From: Candidatus Microbacterium phytovorans
Lineage (GTDB): Bacteria > Actinomycetota > Actinomycetes > Actinomycetales > Microbacteriaceae
DNA length: 64,000 nt
Direction of reading: 5' to 3'
Assembly: GCA_029202445.1 (NCBI GenBank)
Contig: CP119321.1
Span: 2,604,001-2,668,000 of the forward strand
The notes under the pieces: generated by a model
Databases searched by the model: none
What the model saw: the letters and a program-made list of their open reading frames with translations, nothing else
What the model was told of the DNA's origin: nothing
In this document: positions 1-9,044 of the stretch, in pieces
Layout of the letters: every line of letters starts with the position of its first letter
Numbering within the stretch: the stretch's first letter is position 1
Position numbers and translations under genes: made by a program

Positions 1-412
1 GGGCACCCATCGAGATGATGTCGCGGACGATGCCGCCGACACCGGTCGCGGCGCCCTGGAACGGCTCGATGTAGCTCGGGTGGTTGTGCGATTCGACCTT
101 GAAGGTGACCGCCCAGCCCTCGCCCACGTCGACGACGCCCGCGTTCTGCCCCATGCCGACCATGAGACGTTCGCGCATCTCGTCGGACACCTTCTGGCCG
201 AAGCGGCGCAGGTAGATCTTCGACGACTTGTAGGAGCAGTGCTCGCTCCACATGACCGAGTACATGGCCAGCTCACCGCTGGTGGGGCGGCGGCCGAGGA
301 TCTCGCGGATCCGGTCGTACTCGTCGGGCTTCAGCCCCAGCGCCGCGTAGGGCTGTTCGCGCTCCGGAGTGGCGGCGGCGTTCTCGACGGTGTCTGCAAG
401 AGGGGTGCTCAC
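1..412 (-). CDS. purL: Phosphoribosylformylglycinamidine synthase subunit PurL (N-terminal 137 residues, cut by window edge)
   Basis: PurL converts FGAR to FGAM with ATP, using ammonia delivered by PurQ with PurS as bridge, in de novo purine synthesis in the cytoplasm. The visible N-terminus reads [20 protein letters not shown], then [12 protein letters not shown] and [20 protein letters not shown], which are classic small-PurL N-terminal motifs. GTG at 412 is chosen because it opens this reading frame and has a GGAG about 10 nt upstream. The rest lies left of position 1. The partner genes purQ and purS are about 24 kb to the right on the same strand, so the FGAM synthase subunits are not in one operon here. 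Confidence 0.93.
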   Translation of the reverse strand, partial: MSTPLADTVENAAATPEREQPYAALGLKPDEYDRIREILGRRPTSGELAMYSVMWSEHCSYKSSKIYLRRFGQKVSDEMRERLMVGMGQNAGVVDVGEGWAVTFKVESHNHPSYIEPFQGAATGVGGIVRDIISMGA

Positions 413-605
413 GCGGCTGGGCTCCAAGACTCGGGATGCCGGCGGGGGATCGGCATCCAGTCTAGTTGCGCCGCGCCGCGGCCACGGCTCGCGCGGCCGA
501 CGGCGTTCGCGTCAGAAAACCGCGCGAAGTCTGTCTTCTCAGGGGACGACCGTGCAACGGGGGCTGTGCCGAGGCATCCCAGGCGGCGTGAAGGGAACTT
601 CCTCA

Positions 606-1814
606 GTGAGCAATCGACTCGACACCGCACCCGGTGGGCCCGCGCTGCGCGATCGTGACCCGTCGCGCGTGCACTGGATGGAGTTGTTCTTCGACCTCAT
701 CTTCGTCGCCCTCATCGGTCAGCTCGCCCACGGCCTGCACGAAGAGCCGACGGTCGTCGGGCTCGCCGTCTTCCTTGCCCTGTTCGCCTCGGTCTGGTGG
801 TCGTGGGTGAACCTGACGTTCGTGGTGAATGCGTCGCCCGACCTCACGCGTCGCGGTCTCGGTGTCGTCATGATGATCGCGATGTTCGCCGTCGGCGCCA
901 TCGCGGTGGCGGCACCCGAAGCGATCGGGGAGCGGGCGCCGCTGTTCGCGGCCGGCAACGCCGCGCTGCGCCTCCTCCTCCTCTTCCTCTGGCTGCGACG
1001 CACTCGCGGCGACGGTGCAGCGGCACGCTCGCGTGTCCTGATCTACAACGGCCTGACCGCCCTGCTGTGGATCGTGTCGGCGGTGCTGCCCGCACCGGTG
1101 AGCTTCGCACTGTGGGCGCTGGCACTGATCGTGGAGGTGGTCATGCTGGTGGGGACGTTCCGCAGCTGGGGCGGCGCCGCCATGGCGAGGATCGACGTCG
1201 AGCATCTCTCCGAACGCTTCGGGCTCCTGGTGATCATCGTGCTGGGCGAGTCGGTGCTCACGACCGTCGCCGCCGTGAACACGCACTGGTCGCCCGACAG
1301 TGCCGCCGCCGCGGCGCTCGCTCTCGCGATCGTGTCCTTCCTCGCGTGGTCGTTCTTCTTCTACGGCGCCGACGCGCTGCGATTCGGACTCGACCTCCTT
1401 CGTGAACGAGAGGACTCGCGCGCGATCCGAGACATCATCGGGTTCCTCCCGTACCCCCTGCTGGCGGGTGTCACCGTGATCGCCGGTGCCATCGCGGTGG
1501 CGATCCATCATCCCGGAGAGCCCCTGCCCAGCGTCTCGGCCGTCTCGCTGTGCGCCGGTGTCGCGCTCTACCACTTCACGAACGCGCTGATCGCGGTGCG
1601 GCTCGGCGACGACCCGTCCTCGGTCGTGGTCTGGGCGACTCCCGCCGTGGCGCTGCCGCTCGCGATCCTCCCGATCGCGCTCGCCCTCCCCGCCCTCGCC
1701 GCTCTCGCCGCCGTGGCGGTGGCGCTGGCGATCACCGCGACGCTGACGGCATCCCTCGCGTATCGACGGCGACGAGACCCTCGGGGCTCCGAAGCGACCG
1801 CAGGTGTCGCATGA
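606..1814 (+). CDS. Low temperature requirement protein A (LtrA) family membrane protein, copy 1
   Basis: 402-residue integral membrane protein. The N-terminus carries the LtrA signature MELFFDLIFV, followed by about ten hydrophobic segments and an Arg-rich C-terminal tail. LtrA was named from a Listeria mutant unable to grow in the cold; the biochemical role of the family is not established. GTG 606 is preferred over upstream in-frame starts because it has AAGGGA about 10 nt upstream and is followed by a short soluble lead into the first helix. The stop codon overlaps the ATG of the next gene (ATGA at 1811-1814), a second LtrA protein, so the two are translationally coupled and probably act together. 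Confidence 0.85.
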   Translation: MSNRLDTAPGGPALRDRDPSRVHWMELFFDLIFVALIGQLAHGLHEEPTVVGLAVFLALFASVWWSWVNLTFVVNASPDLTRRGLGVVMMIAMFAVGAIAVAAPEAIGERAPLFAAGNAALRLLLLFLWLRRTRGDGAAARSRVLIYNGLTALLWIVSAVLPAPVSFALWALALIVEVVMLVGTFRSWGGAAMARIDVEHLSERFGLLVIIVLGESVLTTVAAVNTHWSPDSAAAAALALAIVSFLAWSFFFYGADALRFGLDLLREREDSRAIRDIIGFLPYPLLAGVTVIAGAIAVAIHHPGEPLPSVSAVSLCAGVALYHFTNALIAVRLGDDPSSVVVWATPAVALPLAILPIALALPALAALAAVAVALAITATLTASLAYRRRRDPRGSEATAGVA

Positions 1815-2983
1815 TGGCGCGACGGCTGCCCTCCGTCCGCGTCGTGTCGATGCGCGACCATTCGGCGGAGGAACGCAGCGCCACACCGTTGGAACTGTTC
1901 TTCGACCTGTGCTTCGTCGTCGCCGTCGCGCTCCTGGCCGGCGACCTCCACCACGGCATCGCCGACGGACACGCGGCGGAAGCCGCGCTGACCTACGCCT
2001 TCCTCTTCGTCCCGGTGTGGTGGGCGTGGATGTCGTTCACCTGGTTCGCCACCGCGTTCGACACCGACGACGCGATCCATCGCGTGCTCACGCTGTTGCA
2101 GATGGCCGGAGTGCTGGCCGTCGCCTCGACCGTCCACACGGCCGCCGAGGGCAACCTGGTTCCGCTGGCGCTCGCGTACACCGGTATGCGCGTGCCGCTC
2201 ATCCTCCAGTGGCTGAGGGCCGCGAGCTCCGACCGAGCGCACCGCGCCTTCGCGCTCACGTATGCCGCGGGGCTGGCGGTCGCCCAGTCGCTGTGGGTCC
2301 TGGGCGCGATCGTCCCCGGCCAGCTGACGTTCCTCGTGTTCCTCGTCGCGCTCGCCGTCGATCTCGGCACGCCGATCCTCGCCGTCCGCCGGTCGCCCGG
2401 ACCGGTGTTCCATGCCGGCCACATCGCGGAGCGGTACGGTCTGTTCGCGCTCATCGTGCTGGGTGAAACCGTGCTGTCGGTGACCATCGGGCTCCAGGGT
2501 GCCGTCGAGGGCGATGCGCCCTTCGGGACCGTCGTCGTCATCGTCGCCGCCGCGCTGGCGATCGCGTTCGGGCTGTGGTGGATCTACTTCGACGCGCTGG
2601 GACGCGACGGTCTGACGAGGAATCGGCGCGCCGCGTTCGTCTGGGGCTACGGCCACTACCTCCTCTATGCGGCCCTGGCGGCGGTCGGCGCGGGGGTGCA
2701 GGCCCAACTCGACCTCCTTGCCGGCGAGGCGAGCAGCACGGATGCCGTCGTCGCCGTGTCGCTTCCCGTGGCACTCGCGCTCGCCACCGTCGGCGGTCTG
2801 CAGGTGGCGGCGAACAAGCGTCCGCGAGACGCGGCATCCCTGTTCGTCGGAGCGGCGCTCGTGGGACTGACCATCCTGGCAGCACCGTGGCTGACAGCCT
2901 CGACCGCCAACGTGATCGTCGCCGTCATCGTCGTCGCCGTCACCGTCGTCGGCGGGCTGCGTCGCGCGGAGGTGCCGCGCTGA
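1811..2983 (+). CDS. Low temperature requirement protein A (LtrA) family membrane protein, copy 2
   Basis: 390-residue membrane protein paralogous to its upstream neighbour. It has the signature PLELFFDLCFVVAVALLAGD near residues 25-45, then about ten transmembrane segments, including the shared motif HIAERYGLFALIVLGETVLS (copy 1 has HLSERFGLLVIIVLGESVLT). The start is the ATG that overlaps the stop of copy 1; a second ATG follows directly at 1814. Tandem coupled LtrA genes suggest recent duplication and possibly a heterodimer. Substrate and function are unknown for the family. Confidence 0.85.
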   Translation: MMARRLPSVRVVSMRDHSAEERSATPLELFFDLCFVVAVALLAGDLHHGIADGHAAEAALTYAFLFVPVWWAWMSFTWFATAFDTDDAIHRVLTLLQMAGVLAVASTVHTAAEGNLVPLALAYTGMRVPLILQWLRAASSDRAHRAFALTYAAGLAVAQSLWVLGAIVPGQLTFLVFLVALAVDLGTPILAVRRSPGPVFHAGHIAERYGLFALIVLGETVLSVTIGLQGAVEGDAPFGTVVVIVAAALAIAFGLWWIYFDALGRDGLTRNRRAAFVWGYGHYLLYAALAAVGAGVQAQLDLLAGEASSTDAVVAVSLPVALALATVGGLQVAANKRPRDAASLFVGAALVGLTILAAPWLTASTANVIVAVIVVAVTVVGGLRRAEVPR

Positions 2984-3027
2984 CCGCATGCCATACTGCG
3001 ATCGAACCCCGGATCCGAAAGGTCGCC

Positions 3028-3519
3028 ATGCGCCATCGTCTTGCCCTCGCCGCCACGCTCGCCGCGGCATCCCTCCTGCTCGGCGGCTGCGCGTCGCTGA
3101 CCGGCCTGTTCGGCGGAGTGTCCCGCGATGAAGAGGGGTCGATCAGCGAAGGAGGCGACCTCGGAGCCAACGAGATGGTCGTCGGAGACTGCTTCGACGA
3201 CTTCAACCAGGGCGGCCTCACCTCGTCGGTCGATGCGATCCCCTGTGACGAGGAGCACGTGTACGAGGTCTTCCACGACTTCACGCTTCCCGAGGGCGAC
3301 TACCCGAGCGAGACCGACATGGAGGACGCGGTCACGGAGAACTGCGACCCCGCGTTCGAAGAGTTCGTGGGCGTCTCCTACGAGGAGTCCGAGCTGTCGT
3401 ACTTCTACTTCTCGCCGACCGAAGACGGGTGGACGCAGTACGACGACCGCCTCATCAGCTGCATCATCGGCACCGAGGGCGTCCGCGTGACCGGCTCCGC
3501 GCGGGGGTACGGCGCCTGA
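3028..3519 (+). CDS. Predicted lipoprotein with septum-formation-like (DUF4190-partner) domain
   Basis: 163-residue exported protein. A lipoprotein signal peptide ends at LLLGGC with the lipidated Cys at residue 21. The mature part is acidic and begins with MVVGDCFDDF, then has four spaced cysteines (GDC, IPCDEEH, ENCDP, ISC). The GDCF...PCDEEHVYEV pattern resembles the actinobacterial 'septum formation' extracellular domain, an assignment made by memory of the motif. GATCCGAAAGG precedes ATG 3028 as the ribosome site. It follows the LtrA pair by 44 bp and may be co-transcribed. Exact function is unknown. Confidence 0.75.
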   Translation: MRHRLALAATLAAASLLLGGCASLTGLFGGVSRDEEGSISEGGDLGANEMVVGDCFDDFNQGGLTSSVDAIPCDEEHVYEVFHDFTLPEGDYPSETDMEDAVTENCDPAFEEFVGVSYEESELSYFYFSPTEDGWTQYDDRLISCIIGTEGVRVTGSARGYGA

Positions 3520-3522
3520 GCG

Positions 3523-3792
3523 TCACTCGCCGTCGTCGATGACGCCGATCCCCACCGCCTGGTGGCTGGGCTCGGGCTCCTCGCGCGACGGTGCCTTCGG
3601 CTCCTCGCCCGGGGGCTTCTCGGTGCTCGGCTCCTCGAGCTCCGTCGTCGACGGCACCTCGGCATCCGTTCCGCTGTCGGCGGCGGGCGCGTCGTCGATG
3701 GCGTCGTCGGCCGTCTCTTCGGCGGTCGCGGACGCGGACTCGGCGCTGGTGGACTCGTCGCTCGTCGCCTGGTTCTCCTGGGGATCGCTCAT
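3523..3792 (-). CDS. Small acidic Ser/Glu/Thr-rich protein of unknown function
   Basis: 89 residues, no cysteine, no membrane segment and no recognisable domain. It is very rich in Ser, Glu, Asp, Ala and Pro (for example SDESTSAESASATAEETADD), ending GIGVIDDGE. It looks intrinsically disordered. ATG 3792 is chosen over a much longer upstream extension because the extension runs through the tandem repeats at 3849-3930 and antisense to the zinc finger gene. GGAAGGAGC just upstream gives a good ribosome site. It is convergent with the lipoprotein gene, 3 bp away. No function can be assigned. Confidence 0.6.
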   Translation of the reverse strand: MSDPQENQATSDESTSAESASATAEETADDAIDDAPAADSGTDAEVPSTTELEEPSTEKPPGEEPKAPSREEPEPSHQAVGIGVIDDGE

Positions 3793-3848
3793 GATCGCTC
3801 CTTCCCTCGGGGACAGCATCGGCCGTAGGCGGCCCCGCGCCCAGGGGG

Positions 3849-3930
3849 TTGACAGGAGACGGGGGTTGACAGGCGTAGGGGGTTGACAGGCGTAGGGGGT
3901 CGGCGGGGTAGGCGGTCGGCGGGGTAGCCT
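3849..3930 (+). repeat. Two short tandem repeat tracts in a divergent promoter region
   Basis: A roughly 17-bp unit containing TTGACAGGCGTAGGGGG repeats three times, so TTGACA recurs at 3849, 3866 and 3883. A 16-bp unit GTCGGCGGGGTAGGCG then repeats twice and ends in TAGCCT, the presumed -10 of the next gene. The TTGACA copies are not at a -35 distance from that -10. The tracts lie between the divergent genes 3523-3792 and 3937-4278. Confidence 0.75.
3925..3930 (+). promoter_or_regulatory. -10 hexamer TAGCCT for a leaderless start
   Basis: TAGCCT lies exactly 6 nt before ATG 3937, with no ribosome binding site between. This is the spacing expected if transcription starts on or next to the start codon. 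Confidence 0.55.
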
Positions 3931-3936
3931 CGCCGG

Positions 3937-4278
3937 ATGGAGCGCGACGTGCTGGAGGCCCGGCTGGCCGAGGTCGATGCGCTGCTCGCGCGCCTGGATG
4001 CCGATGCCGCGTCGCTGCGACACGACCGTGCCGACGCGACCGCCGACGACGAGCACGACCCCGAGGGTTCCACGCTGTCGGGCGAGTGGCAGCGCGTCGA
4101 GGCGCTGCGTCGCGCTCAGGAGTCCGACCGCGCCGAGCTGGTCGCGGCGCTCGCGCGGTGGGATGCCGGGACCTACGGCGTATGCGTGCGCTGCGGCGAG
4201 CCGATTCCGGCGGGGCGCCTCGAGGCCCGTCCGATGGCGACGATGTGCGTCGCCTGCGCCGCCGCGGCCGCCGGCTGA
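3937..4278 (+). CDS. TraR/DksA-type zinc finger protein
   Basis: 113 residues. Residues 1-80 are an acidic, helical, coiled-coil-prone region; residues 81-107 form a four-cysteine zinc finger (C83, C86, C104, C107: CVRCGEPIPAGRLEA ... MCVAC) typical of the DksA/TraR C-terminal finger. Family members bind RNA polymerase through the secondary channel or act as small zinc-ribbon regulators. The DxxDxA acidic tip of true DksA is not evident, so a full DksA role is doubtful. The start is ATG 3937, 6 nt after TAGCCT, with no ribosome site. It lies divergent to the acidic protein gene and upstream of the ArsR operon. Confidence 0.8.
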   Translation: MERDVLEARLAEVDALLARLDADAASLRHDRADATADDEHDPEGSTLSGEWQRVEALRRAQESDRAELVAALARWDAGTYGVCVRCGEPIPAGRLEARPMATMCVACAAAAAG

Positions 4279-4351
4279 GCGGTCGGGCAGGGGCCGGCGA
4301 GGGGCGGTGACCCGGTGGAGGTGGCGGCGCGTGTGGTGCGCGCGGGTGACT

Positions 4352-4449
4352 GTGGCCAACTCCTTCGAACGGTGCGCCGCGCCTGCGGCAGATGCCGCCG
4401 TCGCGCGGTGGAGCGCTCGTCGGCTCACCGATTCAGAGGAGTTAGCGAC
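4352..4449. repeat. Imperfect inverted-repeat element with AACTCC/GGAGTT ends (copy A)
   Basis: The left arm contains GGCCAACTCCTTCGAACGG (from about 4354) and the right arm CCGATTCAGAGGAGTTAGC (to about 4447), which pair imperfectly around a GC-rich centre. The same end motif recurs at 16018, 31359, 42517 and inside the DEAD-box gene. It sits between the zinc finger gene and the ArsR operon. Confidence 0.55.
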
Positions 4450-4469
4450 GGCGACCCCGCGACACCCCC

Positions 4470-4516
4470 TTGACACCACGACCCCGTGGGCATAACGTAC
4501 AACCAAATGGTTGTAC
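4470..4516 (+). promoter_or_regulatory. Promoter and autoregulatory operator overlapping the ArsR start codon
   Basis: TTGACA (4470-4475) is followed by a weak -10 near 4491-4498 and a perfect inverted repeat GTACAACCAAATGGTTGTAC (4497-4516; 9-bp arms, 2-bp centre). The ATG start at 4507 lies inside the repeat, so a bound repressor would block both transcription start and the first codons. No ribosome site is present, which suggests a leaderless mRNA. Confidence 0.8.
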
Positions 4517-4866
4517 AACGAATGCCCCACGACTCCGGTGAGCTGACCGACGATGAGACCGACCGCCTGTTCCACGCCCTCGCGGCGGCGACACGTCGCG
4601 ACATCCTGCGCCGCACGATCGAGGCCGAGCAGTCGGTGTCGGCGCTCGCCGCTGCCTACGACATGTCGTTCGCAGCCGTGCAGAAGCACGTCGCCGTGCT
4701 CGAGGCCGCCCACCTCATCGTCAAGCGCGCCGAAGGCCGCGAACGTCTCGTCCGGGCCGACCCGACGATGATCGCCCGCGCCCGCGCGCTTCTATCGCGC
4801 TACGAGGACCTCTGGCGCTCGCGGATCGACCGCCTCGACGCCCTGCTCGCCGAACCCGAGCACTGA
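4507..4866 (+). CDS. ArsR-family winged-helix transcriptional regulator
   Basis: 119 residues, a compact winged helix-turn-helix: LFHALAAATRRDILRRTIEA, then MSFAAVQKHVAVLEAAHLIV as the recognition helix and RAEGRERLVRADP as the wing. No metal-binding cysteines are present, so this is a non-metal ArsR protein. It sits 35 bp upstream of a two-domain SRPBCC (AHSA1-type) protein, a widespread pairing in which the regulator represses its own operon. ATG 4507 is chosen because it lies in a perfect operator and gives MVVQRMPHDS; GTG 4486 is possible but would be upstream of the predicted transcription start. The ligand is unknown. Confidence 0.88.
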   Translation: MVVQRMPHDSGELTDDETDRLFHALAAATRRDILRRTIEAEQSVSALAAAYDMSFAAVQKHVAVLEAAHLIVKRAEGRERLVRADPTMIARARALLSRYEDLWRSRIDRLDALLAEPEH

Positions 4867-4901
4867 CTTCCCCCATGCCGTCCCACGGAAGGAACTGAAG
4901 A

Positions 4902-5864
4902 ATGCCCGTCACCGACATCACCACCGATGCCGAGAAGCTCACGATGAGCCTCACGGCCGAGTTCACCGCCCCCGTCGACAGGCTGTGGCGCGCGTTCACC
5001 GATCCCCGTCAGCTCGAGCGCTTCTGGGGCCCGCCCGGGTGGCCGGCGACGTTCGAGACCTTCGACTTCACCGTCGGCGGCCGGGCCTCCTACGCCATGA
5101 CCAGCCCGCGCGGCGAGGCCTCGCGCGGCGGGTGGGAGTTCCTGAAGATCGACGCCCCGGCATCCTTCGAGGTCCTCGACTCGTTCCTCGGCGACGACGG
5201 CGCACCGCTCGACGGTTTCCCCTCGATGCGCATGGTGTTCTCCTTCGAACCCACGGATGCCGGTTCCCGGCTGTCGAATGTCACGTACTTCGACTCGCTG
5301 GAGGCGCTGGAGCAGACCGTCGCGATGGGCGCCGTCGAGGGCTCGCGCCTCGCGATGGACCAGCTCGACGCCGTGCTGCAGGACCTTCGCGACTACGCGC
5401 AGGGCAAGGGCACGCGGACCGAGCTGCTGGACGACCAGCACGTGCGGATCACCCGCCTCATCGAAGGCTCACGCGACCTCGTCTGGCGCGCGCACCACGA
5501 GCCGGAGCTGCTGCGGAAGTGGCTGCTCGGCCCCGACGGCTGGCAGATGATCGAGTGCGAGGTCGGCGACACCTACCGGTACGTCTGGCAGCAGGGCGAC
5601 GACGAGGCGACGCGATTCGGATTCGAGGGGGAGACCGTGCTGTCGCAGCCGCAGTGGCGCGCCGTGACCACCGAGAAGATGATCGGGATGCCGGGGCCGT
5701 CGACCCTCAACGACCTCCAGCTCTACGAAGAGGACGGCGCGACGCTGCTCACTCTTCTCATCGAGTACCCCGACAAGGAGACGCGGGACATGATCCTGGC
5801 CACCGGGATGACCGAGGGTATGGAAGCCTCCTACGCCCGCCTCGAGGAGGCGCTCGTCGGCTGA
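4902..5864 (+). CDS. Tandem SRPBCC (AHSA1/START-like) domain protein
   Basis: 320 residues built from two AHSA1-type helix-grip domains, about residues 15-155 and 170-318. Domain 1 has FTAPVDRLWRAFTDPRQLER and FWGPPGWPATFETFDFTVGG; domain 2 has LIEGSRDLVWRAHHEPELLR and KWLLGPDGWQMIECEVG. Both show the hallmark 'aPvd.vW.a.tdPe.l..Ww.p' pattern. Such proteins bind small hydrophobic ligands and are common partners of ArsR repressors. A fused pair is less usual than the single-domain form. GGAAGGAACTGAAGA precedes ATG 4902. It is expressed with the ArsR gene. The ligand cannot be deduced. Confidence 0.85.
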   Translation: MPVTDITTDAEKLTMSLTAEFTAPVDRLWRAFTDPRQLERFWGPPGWPATFETFDFTVGGRASYAMTSPRGEASRGGWEFLKIDAPASFEVLDSFLGDDGAPLDGFPSMRMVFSFEPTDAGSRLSNVTYFDSLEALEQTVAMGAVEGSRLAMDQLDAVLQDLRDYAQGKGTRTELLDDQHVRITRLIEGSRDLVWRAHHEPELLRKWLLGPDGWQMIECEVGDTYRYVWQQGDDEATRFGFEGETVLSQPQWRAVTTEKMIGMPGPSTLNDLQLYEEDGATLLTLLIEYPDKETRDMILATGMTEGMEASYARLEEALVG

Positions 5865-5872
5865 GGCTCTCC

Positions 5873-6240
5873 CGTTTCGTCTCGCTGCGCTCGCTCAACG
5901 ACCGGGGGTGCGACCTTCCGGTCGCTGCGCTCGCTCAACGACCGGGGGTGCGACCTTCCGGTCGCTGCGCTCGCTCAACGACCGGGGGTGCGACCTTCCG
6001 GTCGCTGCGCTCGCTCAACGACCGGGGGTGCGACCTTCCGGTCGTTGCTCGCTCAACGACCGGGGGTACGACCTTCCGGTCGCTGCGCTCGCTCAACGAC
6101 CGGGGGTGCGCGCTTCCGTTTCGTCTCGCTGCGCTCGCTCAACGACCGGGGGTGCGACCTTCCGGTCGCTGCGCTCGCTCAACGACCGGGGGTACGACCT
6201 TCCGGTCGTTGAGCGAGGAGCGCAGCGACGAGTCGAAACG
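5873..6240. repeat. Tandem array of the CGTTTCGTCTCG...CAACGACCG element, about eight 40-bp units
   Basis: A 40-bp unit (GTCGCTGCGCTCGCTCAACG plus ACCGGGGGTGCGACCTTCCG) repeats head to tail from 5881, with units at 5881, 5921, 5961 and 6001 and degenerate ones after. The full form starts CGTTTCGTCTCGCTGCGCTC at 5873 and again near 6118. The array ends with the inverted arm GGTCGTTGAGCGAGGAGCGC to 6240. It fills the gap between the convergent SRPBCC and sufU genes, so it could act as a bidirectional terminator. The unit is not a multiple of 3 and is not coding. Confidence 0.9.
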
Positions 6241-6249
6241 GATGGAGGA

Positions 6250-8021
<1,772 letters not shown>

Positions 8022-8069
8022 CGCCCCGGCATCCCGCCCGGCTCCGGGGCGTGTGACAGTGTGGAAGGC

Positions 8070-9026
8070 ATGTCCGAGCCGTCATCGATCCCCGCCCTCG
8101 CCGACGCCGTCAAAGACGCCGTGACCGCGCGCACCCGGCACGCACAGCGTGACGCGCAGCTCGCCGTCGCCGAGCGCCTGGTCGCCGAGCGCGAGGCCGA
8201 GACCGCGAACCTGCAGCGCGACCTGGGGAAGGAGCTCGCCGACGTGCGCCGCCTCGACGGCATCTCCCCCACCCGCCTGTGGGCGACGCTCCGCGGAAAC
8301 GCCGAGGAGCAGAGAGCGGTCGAGCAGGCCGAAGCGGACGCCGCGGCACGTGCGCTCGCCGCAGCACAGGCGCGACTGGCCCACGCCCGCGACGACGCCG
8401 ACCGCTTGCGGCGCGAGCGCGAGGAACTCGGCGATGTAGAGGTCGCCTACCGCGCCGCCCTCGCCCGTTACGAAGCTGCGCTGACGGCATCCGATGCTCC
8501 CCAGGCGGCCGAGCTGGCCCATCTGTCACGCCAGCTGGGCGAACTCGCCGCCGAGAGTCGCGAGATCGACGAGGCCGCCCAGGCCCTCCACGCGGCGCGG
8601 GTGGCCCTCGCCGACGCGCTCCAGAAGCTCGACAGTGCCGGCGGATGGTCGACGTACGACACGTTCTTCGGGGGCGGGATGATCACCGACCTCATGAAGC
8701 ACAGCCGCATCGACGAGGCGACGGCATCCCTCACGCAGGTCAACCGCGCGCTCGAGCGGCTCTCCGTCGAACTCGCCGACATCGACGCGCCCGCCCTTCG
8801 CGGCGTGGAGATCTCGCAGACGCTCGCGGTGTTCGACGTGCTGTTCGACAACGTCTTCGCCGACTGGATGGTGCGAGAGCGCATCTCCCAGGCGCGCGAC
8901 GGCGCGCTCGCCCTCGGCGACCGGCTCGCACAGCTCGCTCAGTACCTGGGCCAGCGCGCCGCCGACGCCGCCGGCGTGCACGCGGCGGTTGCCGCGAAGC
9001 GCGAGGCGATCCTCACGTCGGTCTGA
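8070..9026 (+). CDS. Predicted coiled-coil protein, conserved hypothetical
   Basis: 318 residues, no signal peptide or membrane helix. Residues 20-200 are almost continuous Ala/Glu/Arg/Leu heptads (for example AEQEQR-type stretches such as RLRREREELGDVEVAYRAAL), a long coiled coil. A conserved-looking globular patch follows (GGWSTYDTFFGGGMITDLMK, residues about 190-210), then more helix with VFDVLFDNVFADWMVRERIS. The GGWSTYDTFFGGG patch is seen in actinobacterial coiled-coil proteins of unknown role. ATG 8070 is preceded by GGAAGGC. It is divergent from sufS. No function is assigned. Confidence 0.65.
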   Translation: MSEPSSIPALADAVKDAVTARTRHAQRDAQLAVAERLVAEREAETANLQRDLGKELADVRRLDGISPTRLWATLRGNAEEQRAVEQAEADAAARALAAAQARLAHARDDADRLRREREELGDVEVAYRAALARYEAALTASDAPQAAELAHLSRQLGELAAESREIDEAAQALHAARVALADALQKLDSAGGWSTYDTFFGGGMITDLMKHSRIDEATASLTQVNRALERLSVELADIDAPALRGVEISQTLAVFDVLFDNVFADWMVRERISQARDGALALGDRLAQLAQYLGQRAADAAGVHAAVAAKREAILTSV

Positions 9027-9044
9027 GCCCGCGGCCGGCGACCG

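Noticed and set aside
603..1886. 427-codon minus-strand frame antisense to the LtrA genes
   Set aside because: Highly charged, repetitive Arg/Gly/Glu composition typical of antisense frames in high-GC DNA; the plus-strand gene has clear membrane motifs.
5873..6240. CRISPR array
   Set aside because: Direct repeats without unique spacers, unit 40 bp with near-identical sequence throughout, and no cas genes in the window.
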